Shown: positions 26,193 to 34,494 of the stretch, in pieces | Position numbering within the stretch: position 1 is the first letter of the stretch | Layout of the letters: every line of letters starts with the position of its first letter | From: Clostridiales bacterium Firm_11 | Lineage (GTDB): Bacteria; Bacillota; Clostridia; Christensenellales; Aristaeellaceae | DNA: 64,000 bases | Assembly (NCBI GenBank): GCA_001604105.1 | Contig: LVAQ01000004.1 | Coordinates: 62,001-126,000, forward strand | Direction: 5' to 3' | The notes under the pieces: model-generated | The model's database searches: none | What the model was told of the DNA's origin: nothing | What the model saw: only the letters and a program-made list of their open reading frames with translations | Program-made: the position numbers and the translations under genes

Positions 26193-27591
26193 TGTACTTC
26201 TCCAGCTCCTGATACAGTGTTTTGCCAGCGTCATTTTTAGGGATGGCGGGGATCAGGCAGGGCACAAAGCCGCTGCTATGCAACCCCGTTTTTTCGGCAA
26301 GCCATGCGCGCATTTGGGGCAAGGCGGCCTCGTCGGTAGCAAAGAGCGTCAGGCGGTCATCCCGCCCCGCGCAGGCGACATCCGCAGTGGGGAATTGACT
26401 TTTGAGCATGCGTTCTACCTCATCCAGGTTCACGCGGTTGCCAAATAGCTTGAGAAAACGCTTTTTCCTGCCCACGATGGTATAGTAGCCGTCCTCGTCC
26501 ACTTGCGCCATATCTCCGGTGTGGAGCACGCCGCCAAATTCATCGCCCTTGCGCAGATCATCCCCCGTGCTGGCGTAGCCAAGGGTCACGTTCGGCCCGC
26601 GATAACGAAGCTCGCCCGTTACGTGGGGGGCTGTGATAAGATTGCCGTCCTCATCAATCAGTTCAAACGCGCCGCCCGGGATGGCGATGCCCATGGCGCC
26701 GATTTTCGCAAGGCTTTGTTCCCACGGCAGGTAGGCCATGCGGGCGGTTGCCTCACATTGGCCGTACATGACAATGAACTGGCGGCCGGTTTTCTGGCAC
26801 CATTCCACGTATTTGCGGTGCAGTTCCGGCAGCAGTTTGCCGCCTGCCTGCGTCATGGTGGTAAGCGTGGGCAGATCCATGCGGAAAAAGCGCATGCGAT
26901 CGAGCATCTCGTATGTATAGGGAACGCCGCCAAAGCTGGTAGCGCCGAGTTTTTGGAAGAACGTCCAGAAGGCTTTCTGCGCAATGCCCTGATTCGTCAG
27001 CAGGATGGTTGCGCCTACATCCAGATGTGAGTTGAGGATGCTGAGGCCATAGGTGTAGTGCATCGGCAGGGTGGTGATAGGGCGCTCGCTTTGCGTGAGC
27101 GAAAGATAGGTTACGATGCTATCGGTATTGGCGCGGATGTTCTGGTAGCTTTGCCGCACAAACTTGGGGCTGCCGGTGGAGCCGCTGGTGGTGAGCAGCA
27201 ATGCCAAATCCGGCGCCAAGCGCGTCGCATCCCCAAACGGTGTTTGAAAAAGGCGGTACCCGAAGCGCTCATAGCGCAGGCAGCCATCTTCCAGATCAAA
27301 TGCCTTGGGCGCCCATACGTATTTGGGTTTGTAGGCTTCATACAGCGCGGAAAACAGCGCCGGATCCATATCGGCGGGCAGCATGGCGGGCACTACGCCG
27401 CCGTTGAGGAACGCGGTGTAGCCAAGGAAACTGCCCAGCACGTTTTGGCACAGGCAGAATACCAGGCAGCGTCCATCCGCCTGCTGGCAGAGCATACGCC
27501 CTTCGTGCCGCAACTCCGCATAGCTGAGCTGCTGGCCGTGCTCGTCGATGACGGCGGTGTTATCCCGAAAGCCTTCAAATTTCCACATCAT
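26185..27591 (-). CDS. AMP-binding acyl (ACP) ligase
   Basis: A 468-residue member of the ANL adenylating superfamily. Motifs are TTSGSTGSPKFV (P-loop), YGQCEATARM, HTGDMAQVDEDGYYTIVGRKKRF with the adenylate-binding Asp, and the C-terminal catalytic lysine in PKNDAGKTLYQEL. It should activate a carboxylic acid and load it on the carrier protein encoded just upstream, whose stop codon it overlaps. The start at 27591 is the first of two ATGs, with AAGGAG somewhat far (about 13 bases) upstream, so a TTG at 27621 is possible. The acid is unknown. RfbL of the Vibrio cholerae tetronate pathway is a functional parallel. Confidence 0.88.
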   Translation of the reverse strand: MMWKFEGFRDNTAVIDEHGQQLSYAELRHEGRMLCQQADGRCLVFCLCQNVLGSFLGYTAFLNGGVVPAMLPADMDPALFSALYEAYKPKYVWAPKAFDLEDGCLRYERFGYRLFQTPFGDATRLAPDLALLLTTSGSTGSPKFVRQSYQNIRANTDSIVTYLSLTQSERPITTLPMHYTYGLSILNSHLDVGATILLTNQGIAQKAFWTFFQKLGATSFGGVPYTYEMLDRMRFFRMDLPTLTTMTQAGGKLLPELHRKYVEWCQKTGRQFIVMYGQCEATARMAYLPWEQSLAKIGAMGIAIPGGAFELIDEDGNLITAPHVTGELRYRGPNVTLGYASTGDDLRKGDEFGGVLHTGDMAQVDEDGYYTIVGRKKRFLKLFGNRVNLDEVERMLKSQFPTADVACAGRDDRLTLFATDEAALPQMRAWLAEKTGLHSSGFVPCLIPAIPKNDAGKTLYQELEKYND

Positions 27592-27811
27592 ATTTGCGCA
27601 GGATCTCCTTCCCCTTTTCAAACGAGCTCAGGTCGATGATATCGTCCATCTCCATCATGATATCGAACGCATCTTCCAGCGCGGCGATGAGCGTCATATG
27701 GCCGACGCTGTCCCACGCGTTGCTTTTGCCATAAACCAGGTCGGGCGCTTGCGCTGGGGTAACTTCCAGTGCGGTCACAAAGGCGTTGTGGTATTTCTCC
27801 GAATTGGTCAT
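27575..27811 (-). CDS. Acyl carrier protein of the glycan cluster
   Basis: A 78-residue acidic four-helix carrier protein. The phosphopantetheine attachment serine is Ser35 in AWDSVGHMTLIAALEDAFDI, matching the DS(L/V) motif. It is not the housekeeping AcpP: it lacks the LGADSLD form and sits between a ketoreductase-like SDR and an acyl-AMP ligase. It should hold a specific acyl group while LuxC, LuxE and SDR proteins modify it. AGGAG lies about 11 bases before the ATG at 27811. Confidence 0.88.
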   Translation of the reverse strand: MTNSEKYHNAFVTALEVTPAQAPDLVYGKSNAWDSVGHMTLIAALEDAFDIMMEMDDIIDLSSFEKGKEILRKYDVEI

Positions 27812-27851
27812 TGCATGATCGCTCCTATCGCATTGTGTTGTGGTAAGTCCA

Positions 27852-28595
27852 TCAAAGCATGCCGCCATCTACATTCCATACCTGCGCGGTTACGTAGGCG
27901 GCGCGGTCGCTGGCCAGAAATGCCGCCACAGCAGCCACCTCGTGCGTTTTGCCGATCCGCCCGAGTAAGGTACGGGCAAGGGTATCCTGCGTTACTTTAT
28001 CGCCAAGGGCTTGGGTCATATCGGTTTGGATGAAGCCGGGCGCGAGCGCGTTTACGCGGATGCCCTGGGGCGCCAATTCCCGTGCCAGCGTTTTGGTGGC
28101 GGAGATGATAGCCGCCTTGCTGGCAGAATAATCCAGTCGGCTGCCGCCGTTTTGCCCCGCGATGGAAGCCAGATTGATCACCGCGCCGCGTCCTTTGCGC
28201 GCCATCCAGCGTGTGGCAAGCTGCGTGAGCTGCATCGCGCCGAAAAAATTGACGCGAAAGATGGATTCCATCTCGGCAATAGCGGTCAGTTGAAAGGGTT
28301 TATCCGCTGCCATGATGCCCGCGTTGTTGACCAGGATATCCAGCGGGAGCTTATCCGCCATCGCCAGCCGAATGGCGGCGGTTACGGCGGCGGGGTCGGT
28401 CAGATCCGCATAGAGCGGTTTCAACCATACGCCATAGCGCGTTTCCATGTCCCCAAGGGCGTTTTCAAAGGCATCGCTCTGCGAACGGGCAAGCGCCCAT
28501 ACATTCGCGCCCTCGGCGGCGAAGGCCTCTACCATCGCCGCGCCGATGCCGCGCGCGGCGCCGGTGATGAGCGCGTTCTTCCCAGCAAGCAACAT
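27852..28595 (-). CDS. FabG-like short-chain dehydrogenase/reductase
   Basis: A 247-residue classical SDR. It has the cofactor motif TGAARGIG, the LVNNAGIM structural motif, the catalytic Ser in NLASIAGQ, Tyr and Lys in DYSASKAA, and the PGFIQTDMT substrate segment. The C-terminal ending AQVWNVDGGML is typical of 3-oxoacyl-ACP reductases. Encoded directly before the carrier protein, it likely reduces a keto or aldehyde group on, or derived from, the ACP-bound acid. The ATG lies 1 base after the stop of the DUF6056 gene, so translation is coupled. Confidence 0.9.
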   Translation of the reverse strand: MLLAGKNALITGAARGIGAAMVEAFAAEGANVWALARSQSDAFENALGDMETRYGVWLKPLYADLTDPAAVTAAIRLAMADKLPLDILVNNAGIMAADKPFQLTAIAEMESIFRVNFFGAMQLTQLATRWMARKGRGAVINLASIAGQNGGSRLDYSASKAAIISATKTLARELAPQGIRVNALAPGFIQTDMTQALGDKVTQDTLARTLLGRIGKTHEVAAVAAFLASDRAAYVTAQVWNVDGGML

Positions 28596-28596
28596 G

Positions 28597-30171
28597 CTAT
28601 TCCCCCTGCCCGGCGGCGTGAACGGCCACCTTATCGTAATAATCGGCGTAGAGCCGCAGCACATATTCCAGATTCTCACCCGAAAGCGCGTCCCCCATGA
28701 AGTTTCTCGGCGCATCCGTCACCGGCACCAACGTAACTTCGCTGAGCGCGGGGTCGGAGAGCAACGCTTCGCGTGTGTCCATAGCCGCATCATACCTAGC
28801 AGCCTGACCACTGACCAGGGCACGCACGGCGCTGCCGCTTGCCATGTTCTGCGGCCCATAGCTAGGCGCACCATCGGGGCGATATGCCACACAGCCCACC
28901 GCAAGCATAATGCCCGCAAGCATCAGCGCGGCAGCCTTGAGCCGCTGCTCCGGCGCATAGCCGCTGGGCGAGAGGGAGGCGGTTTGCGAAGGAGCCGCTT
29001 CCTGCCCTTCCGGCAAAGGCGCACCGATAAACAGCGGAGCCAGCCCATGCTCCCGCTTGCGCAGGATGTGCCCTGTCCAGTACAGCGCAAGTTGCGCCAG
29101 CATCAGCACATAGGTGTAATAGTAGGTGTTCAGCACCCGTCCATCCCCCAGATAATTGCCGGTATACAGGGTGGGCGCAAGCTGCGCGCAGAAAAGGCAT
29201 ACGGCAATCAGCGTCACCCACAGGGGATGGGCAAAGCGAAACGGGCTGAGTTTGAGCGCGGGGATGGATAACAGAATCAGCAACAACAGCGCTGCCGCCA
29301 GCGGCAGCGAAAAGCCGTTGCCAAGGAGCGCCAGCCCAAAGTACACCGCCTGTAAAATGGCTTTGGGCGCGCTCATGCCACCCCCCAGTGTTTTGGCGCG
29401 TACGGCGTTGCCGGGCGCTACCATGCTGAAAGCCATGCAGGCGAGCAGGAGAACCGTCAAAAACAGATAGGCAAAACGCTTGGGGCGACGTCTGGTAAAC
29501 GCCCAGAAGGTATGTCCCGTGGCCAGAAGCACGGAAAGCAGTACCGTGGAGTATTTCGCCCCGCCGACCAGCATGGTGAGCACCACCAGCAGCAGGAACA
29601 GGAGCGCACAGCGCAGGCGGCCAGTCGCGCGTTCAAAACGAAGCCACACCCCGGCGGTAACCAGCATGACAGACCATAGCAGCGTATAAGCCACGCCTCC
29701 GTTGAACCAGTAGAATGCCTCGGCGGCATCCGGCGCAAACTGCACGAGCACAAACCCAAGGATGGAGAATACCGTTACCAGCGTTACCTTATCCAACCCG
29801 TACAGCCCGCGCAGCGTCTGCTTCAGGAAATACCACACCGCCAGCAGGAACACGGTGAGCAGCAGGAACGTGGTGACCCAGTACGCGCCCTCGCCGAACA
29901 CAGATGGTTGCAATGCGCTCACAAAAGAGGTGCTGTAGGTGCCCTCCCACGTATTGCGAATGCCGATGGTGTTGCGTATGGCGGCTTCCAACACGGCAAA
30001 GGGGCTGCCCGTTTGGGACCAGGCATCCCGCGTAAGCAGGGAAAAGCCCATATCGTCGTAAAAAGCATGGTTATAGAAAGCAAGGGCGTATAGCGGCAGC
30101 AACGAAACCAGCAAGAGCAGCAGACTCAGCCACATGAGCGCGCGGCGGGAGAGGGAAAACGGGCGTTTCAC
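28597..30171 (-). CDS. DUF6056-type polytopic membrane protein, GT-C-like (copy 1)
   Basis: A 524-residue membrane protein with about ten or eleven hydrophobic helices and a hydrophilic C-terminal tail of about 120 residues. It shares with its upstream neighbour the N-terminal PLYALAFYNHAFYDDMGFS, FYWFNGGVAYTLLW and APGNAVRAKTLGGGMS blocks, so the two are clear paralogs. The acidic YDD in the first outside loop resembles the metal/base aspartates of GT-C glycosyltransferases such as ArnT and YfhO. I infer use of a lipid-linked sugar outside the membrane. Its ATG overlaps the stop of copy 2 by four bases. Confidence 0.8.
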   Translation of the reverse strand: MKRPFSLSRRALMWLSLLLLLVSLLPLYALAFYNHAFYDDMGFSLLTRDAWSQTGSPFAVLEAAIRNTIGIRNTWEGTYSTSFVSALQPSVFGEGAYWVTTFLLLTVFLLAVWYFLKQTLRGLYGLDKVTLVTVFSILGFVLVQFAPDAAEAFYWFNGGVAYTLLWSVMLVTAGVWLRFERATGRLRCALLFLLLVVLTMLVGGAKYSTVLLSVLLATGHTFWAFTRRRPKRFAYLFLTVLLLACMAFSMVAPGNAVRAKTLGGGMSAPKAILQAVYFGLALLGNGFSLPLAAALLLLILLSIPALKLSPFRFAHPLWVTLIAVCLFCAQLAPTLYTGNYLGDGRVLNTYYYTYVLMLAQLALYWTGHILRKREHGLAPLFIGAPLPEGQEAAPSQTASLSPSGYAPEQRLKAAALMLAGIMLAVGCVAYRPDGAPSYGPQNMASGSAVRALVSGQAARYDAAMDTREALLSDPALSEVTLVPVTDAPRNFMGDALSGENLEYVLRLYADYYDKVAVHAAGQGE

Positions 30172-31691
30172 TGCGAATCGCCCCCTTCCAATAAAACGGC
30201 TTCCTTGCCATAATACCGCGCCAGTATGGGGGCGACATCATAAACTGCATCTACTCTCAGCAGATCTTCCATGAAAACGGGCGGCACGGCGGTCAGGGGT
30301 GCAAGTGTGACAACCGGCAGGGACGCGTCGTTGAGCAGGGCTTCCCGTGCGAGCATTTGTTCGTGGTAGGTTTTTGCTTCGCCGCGCACAAGCGAAAGCA
30401 GCGCGCTGCCGCCCGCCGTGTGCATGGGGCCATAGAGCACTTCATCGACAGGCTTGTAACCCAGGCACCCTATGGCAAACAGACAAACGGCGAGCATGGC
30501 GATATGGCGAGCGGCGGCAGGGGCTACGGATGTCTTTGCACAGGCCGAACGTTCGCGTTTACGCGCATAGGCGCCCAGTGCATAGGTTTCCGCCGTAAGG
30601 AGCAGTATCAGGAAACTGACATAATAGGTGTTATAGGCGCGTTCGCCGCCCAGGAACACCCCGGCGTACAGCGGCGGTGTGAGCTGCGTGCAAAAAAGCA
30701 GAAAGCCCAGTAAGAAAACCAGCGCGGGGCGAGGGAAAGAAAAGCGGCTTTGCTTTGCCAGTTGGTACAGAAAAGGCGAAAGCCCCAGCGCGAGCGCCGC
30801 CACCGGCAGGGTGAAATAATCGCCGAATAGTGCCACGCCATAATAAAGCGAGCGCGCAACCGCTTCCACAGGCGATAAGCCCTGCCCGATGGCCTGCGCG
30901 CGCAGCGCGTTACCCGGCGCGCTGACGTTATAAAGGAAACAAAGCAAAAAACACAGCGTAAGCGCCGCGTACACAAAGCGGAAGCGGTTTTGATAGCGGA
31001 AGGCCAGCGCCGAAGCGCCCGTGAAGAGCAGGATTCCCAAAAGACCGCCGCCATAGCTGCCCCCGCCCAGCAAAACGGTCAAGCCCAACAGTGCCAGCGA
31101 AAGCCCATAGCCACGCTTTGCCCAGGAGAGCCGTAGCAGCAGCGCGATGGCAAGCGCCAGCAGTGAGTAGATGAAAATGTTGCCCACGCCGCCATTGAAC
31201 CAGTAGAAAGCCTCATTGACAGCCGGAAGAAACTGGACGCTCACAAACAGGATCAGGGAAGCAATGCTTACGGCCAGTGCCGGCGAGGCCTGGAGCACAT
31301 GCCGCAGAAGCGTCCAGAGCAGGAAGCCGAAGCAAACAAGATATGCGGTAAGCAAAAAGAAAGTGGTGAGCCAGTATAATCCCTCCGCAAACACCCCGGG
31401 CTGCAAATTGCTCAGAAACGTGCCGGTGTAGGTGCCTTGCCAGGTTGCGCGAACATGCCGCGCGCTTTGCACCGCGGCGGAAAGCACCTGCCCCGCATTT
31501 TGGGTTTGCAGCCATACGCCGCGCACCTGGGCGGAGAAGCCGTAATCATCATAATACGGGTGATTGTAGAAGGCGATGGCATAGAGGGGCAGGATGCCTG
31601 CAAGAAGCAGGAGCGCACATGAAAGCGCCAGCACGCGGGTTGGGGTCAAGCGTTTTGTATGGCTCGTTTTGCCATGCTGATCCGCCATCAT
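30168..31691 (-). CDS. DUF6056-type polytopic membrane protein, GT-C-like (copy 2)
   Basis: A 507-residue paralog of the next gene and the first gene of the long leftward operon. The N-terminal helix is followed by IAFYNHPYYDDYGFSAQVRG, with the paired aspartates expected of a GT-C catalytic loop, then FYWFNGGVGNIFIYSL and VSAPGNALRAQAIGQGLSP. The tail contains a short soluble domain ending in ARYYGKEAVLLEGG. Two adjacent ATGs are possible; GGGGG lies 5-8 bases upstream. Having two such proteins suggests either two acceptor linkages or a heteromeric enzyme. Function is inferred from the fold pattern and from the GT2 and flippase-like neighbours. Confidence 0.8.
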   Translation of the reverse strand: MMADQHGKTSHTKRLTPTRVLALSCALLLLAGILPLYAIAFYNHPYYDDYGFSAQVRGVWLQTQNAGQVLSAAVQSARHVRATWQGTYTGTFLSNLQPGVFAEGLYWLTTFFLLTAYLVCFGFLLWTLLRHVLQASPALAVSIASLILFVSVQFLPAVNEAFYWFNGGVGNIFIYSLLALAIALLLRLSWAKRGYGLSLALLGLTVLLGGGSYGGGLLGILLFTGASALAFRYQNRFRFVYAALTLCFLLCFLYNVSAPGNALRAQAIGQGLSPVEAVARSLYYGVALFGDYFTLPVAALALGLSPFLYQLAKQSRFSFPRPALVFLLGFLLFCTQLTPPLYAGVFLGGERAYNTYYVSFLILLLTAETYALGAYARKRERSACAKTSVAPAAARHIAMLAVCLFAIGCLGYKPVDEVLYGPMHTAGGSALLSLVRGEAKTYHEQMLAREALLNDASLPVVTLAPLTAVPPVFMEDLLRVDAVYDVAPILARYYGKEAVLLEGGDSQ

Positions 31692-31728
31692 CGCGCCCCC
31701 TTTTACAAAAAGCTATTTCCAAAACAAC

Positions 31729-31758
31729 ATTATAGCATATGGTTTACGGATTTGTCAC
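31729..31758 (-). promoter_or_regulatory. Predicted promoter of the surface-glycan operon
   Basis: On the minus strand GTGACA (31758-31753), 18-base spacer, TATAAT (31734-31729), about 38 bases before the first DUF6056 start. I find no comparably strong promoter between the closely spaced genes from here to about 20.6 kb, so the run may be one transcript. Confidence 0.65.
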
Positions 31759-31835
31759 TAGCGCACGACAAGGGGCTTCGCCTCGGTTTTACCAGCGACG
31801 TGAAAGGCCGGCTGTGCGGGAAACGCTTTTTTTGT

Positions 31836-31864
31836 TTGACGTTCGACACCGCGAGCGGTATACT
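31836..31864 (+). promoter_or_regulatory. Predicted promoter of the EamA transporter gene
   Basis: TTGACG (31836-31841), 17-base spacer, TATACT (31859-31864), 30 bases before the start codon; divergent from the glycan operon promoter. Confidence 0.75.
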
Positions 31865-31893
31865 TCTTTGCATCAATTTGGGGAGGCAATCAC

Positions 31894-32847
31894 ATGAACG
31901 AACCCGCACCCGCATCGGCCCAATCCACGCGAAACGGCTACACGGCATTGATTACGGCTGTGCTGGGCTCATCGCTGGCGACTTTGTTTTACAAACTTTC
32001 CTTTGCAACCGGGCTGCATCCGCTGTGGGTGAACTTCATCCGCCTGGGCATAACGCTTGTGTTGATGGCGCCTGCTACCTTGCTGCGAACCAAGCCGCGC
32101 CATGCGTTGCGTACGGTAGGCAAAGGTGGCTTCTGGCTCAGCGCGCTGTCAGGCACGCTGCTGGCGCTGCATTTTACAGCGTGGGTTTTGGCGCTGGAGA
32201 ATACCGATGTGTTTGCAGCCTCGGCAATCTGGGGCACATATCTGCTGATGACGGCAGGTTTTTCTTCCTTGCTGCTCAAGGAAAAAACCTCGTGGGGCGC
32301 GCTGGCGGGCATGGTAATCGCCACGGTTGGCGTTGTGGTTTGCAATCTGGACGGCGGCATCGGCAAGTTAAGCGGAAACCTGCTGGCGCTGCTGGCCGCG
32401 GCGTTGCAGGCGCTGTATACCCTGTGCGGGCGCAAAGCGCGCACAAAGATGGATACCAACAGCTACACCAGCATTGTGTACACGTTTACATTTCTGTGGA
32501 TGGGCGCGTTTGTGTGGCTTTGGGGCATCAAGCCCACAGGGTTCACGGGGGCAAACATCCTCTGGGCATTGGCACTGGCGGTCTTCTGCACGCTGCTGGG
32601 GCATACCATGCTCAATGTGGCGCTCAAATACTTTAAGGCGCCGCTTGTTTCGGCGGCGATGCTGATTACCGTGGTCACTGGGCCGCTGGTTGTGTTTGCG
32701 GTGCTGGGGGATGTGCCCACGGGCTATACTCTGCTTGGCGGATGCGTGATTCTGGCGGGGCTTGGATTGTACCTGTGGATGGAGCGACGGGAAACGGCGG
32801 CGGTGATCACGCCTGTGGTAACCGCGCCTGCGGAACAAGAACTGTAA
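31894..32847 (+). CDS. EamA/DMT-family transporter
   Basis: A 317-residue inner-membrane protein with ten helices in two repeated EamA halves (about residues 18-150 and 160-295). Landmarks are LHFTAWVLALENTDVFAASAI in the first half and GHTMLNVALKYFKAPLVSAAMLI in the second. Family members export metabolites, amino acids or drugs; no substrate can be assigned. The tail of 25 residues is polar. GGGGAGG (31880-31886) sets the start. It is full-length, unlike the two half-size relatives at 21.2-21.9 kb. Confidence 0.9.
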   Translation: MNEPAPASAQSTRNGYTALITAVLGSSLATLFYKLSFATGLHPLWVNFIRLGITLVLMAPATLLRTKPRHALRTVGKGGFWLSALSGTLLALHFTAWVLALENTDVFAASAIWGTYLLMTAGFSSLLLKEKTSWGALAGMVIATVGVVVCNLDGGIGKLSGNLLALLAAALQALYTLCGRKARTKMDTNSYTSIVYTFTFLWMGAFVWLWGIKPTGFTGANILWALALAVFCTLLGHTMLNVALKYFKAPLVSAAMLITVVTGPLVVFAVLGDVPTGYTLLGGCVILAGLGLYLWMERRETAAVITPVVTAPAEQEL

Positions 32848-32910
32848 CCAACAGCGCAGAACGACGCGTATGCTAACCGCAGAGCAAAGCCGGAGTGATG
32901 ATTTTTTACT

Positions 32911-32939
32911 TTGCGTGCCCGTTGACAATCTGCTATAAT
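32911..32939 (+). promoter_or_regulatory. Predicted promoter of the EEP phosphatase gene
   Basis: TTGCGT (32911-32916), 17-base spacer, TATAAT (32934-32939). A TTGACA at 32922 is too close to this -10 box to serve it. The mRNA would have an untranslated leader of about 180 bases. Confidence 0.6.
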
Positions 32940-33123
32940 ATAACAAAGCAATCAACGCCATTTGAACCGCGTTTTCGGTAAAATGCGGCGTATTGGAATT
33001 CTCATGGTTATAGCTTCCTTTTGGGCAGGCAGATTCACATAGTACCGGCACGATCATCCGCCGATTGCAACGGCGGCATCAACCATGCAATAACCCGGCG
33101 GGGCACGCACTGGAGGCGCTCGT

Positions 33124-34203
33124 ATGAGAACTAGGCGCAACGTATTGGGCAGGGTGCTTGGGATGTTACTATTGTTGGTTATGGTGGTTCTGATAGGCGG
33201 CATCGCGTTGGTGGGCTGGCTGTCGCTGACGGAATACAAGCCAGCCGATGTGGAAGCGGTAGCCGTGACAGCCGGTGCACGCCATCAGGAAACGGAAATC
33301 GGGAAGCTGTACAAGATTGTTACGCTCAACGTGGGGTATGGCGGGCTTGGCTATCAGCAGGACTTTTTTATGGATGGCGGCAAGGGCGTCCTGCCTAAGG
33401 ATAAAGCTGAGGTTAGCGCTAACCTGAGCGGCCTGCTCAGCGCGCTTTCCCTGCAAAACGCGGATATCTGCCTTTTGCAGGAGGTGGATCTGGATTCCAA
33501 CCGCAGCTACTGGATTGATCAGCGGGAGCATTTCAGCCGCGGACTGATGATGGGCTCGGCATTCGCCTATAACTATAACTGCGCCTTTGTGCCCTTCCCC
33601 TGGCCGCCGATTGGAAAGGTGGAAAGCGGGCTATTGACACTCAACAACCTTGCCGTAAGCGAGGCTACGCGGGAGAGCCTTCCCGTACCGTTTAGCTGGC
33701 CAATCCGCGTGGCTAACCTCAAGCGCTGCCTGCTTGTGGAACGGATGCCCATCGCGGGGAGCGAAAAGGAATTGGTGCTGGTAAACCTTCATCTGGAAGC
33801 GTATTCCAGTCAGGAAGGGCGCCAGGCGCAGATGGAACAGCTCACTCAACTGATGCGAGTTGAGGCGGCAAAAGGAAACTATGTGATTGCGGGCGGAGAT
33901 TTCAACCAGGCATTCCCGGGCACGGTGGAGAAATACCCCATCCCCGCCGATGCGGACTGGCTGCCGGGGCAGTTGGTGCAAAGCGATTTGCCGGAAGGAT
34001 ATGCCTTCGCGTATGATTTGAATGTGCCCACCTGCCGTTCGCTCCAGACACCGTACCATGGTGAGCGCAGCGAGTTGGTGGTATATGTGATCGACGGCTT
34101 CATCGTATCGGACAACGTCAAGGTCAAATCGGTGGAAACGTATGATTTGAACTTCCGCAACAGCGACCACCAGCCGGTGGTGATGGAATTTACCCTGCAG
34201 TGA
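33124..34203 (+). CDS. Membrane-anchored endonuclease/exonuclease/phosphatase family protein
   Basis: A 359-residue protein with one N-terminal membrane helix (about residues 9-35), so the catalytic domain is outside the cell. The EEP domain shows IVTLNVGYGG at the start, the metal-binding glutamate in LLQEVD, the VNLHLEAY strand, GGDFNQAFPG and the terminal catalytic pair in NSDHQPVVMEF. EEP proteins cleave phosphodiester or phosphomonoester bonds in nucleic acids, inositides or sphingolipids; the substrate here is unknown. GGAGG at 33111-33115 precedes the ATG. No operon partner is evident. Confidence 0.88.
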   Translation: MRTRRNVLGRVLGMLLLLVMVVLIGGIALVGWLSLTEYKPADVEAVAVTAGARHQETEIGKLYKIVTLNVGYGGLGYQQDFFMDGGKGVLPKDKAEVSANLSGLLSALSLQNADICLLQEVDLDSNRSYWIDQREHFSRGLMMGSAFAYNYNCAFVPFPWPPIGKVESGLLTLNNLAVSEATRESLPVPFSWPIRVANLKRCLLVERMPIAGSEKELVLVNLHLEAYSSQEGRQAQMEQLTQLMRVEAAKGNYVIAGGDFNQAFPGTVEKYPIPADADWLPGQLVQSDLPEGYAFAYDLNVPTCRSLQTPYHGERSELVVYVIDGFIVSDNVKVKSVETYDLNFRNSDHQPVVMEFTLQ

Positions 34204-34432
34204 CATCGCCTTCGTTTTAAAAGAATAATAGGAATACGGATGTGAGCCCATACTGCCGCATGGTTTTTCAGCTGCGTACAAGCGGCGGCTTAGGATACTT
34301 TGATGGCTAACTTTGCATGAGCGGATGCCGCAACAGCCAAACAAGGCTTGTGGGAGAAAATAACAAAATGCGGCTACGAAAAGATTTCGGCGCAACTTAT
34401 TGCTTTGTTTATGCATTTACGTGATTTGTGAC

Positions 34433-34461
34433 TTGCAAAATGGCACATATTCCTCTATAAT
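34433..34461 (+). promoter_or_regulatory. Predicted promoter of the LIV-type ABC transporter operon
   Basis: TTGCAA (34433-34438), 17-base spacer, TATAAT (34456-34461), 34 bases before the start of the binding-protein gene, with ribosome site GGGAGGA at 34478-34484. Confidence 0.75.
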
Positions 34462-34494
34462 GCGGGTAACAATAAACGGGAGGAATCGATCGAT

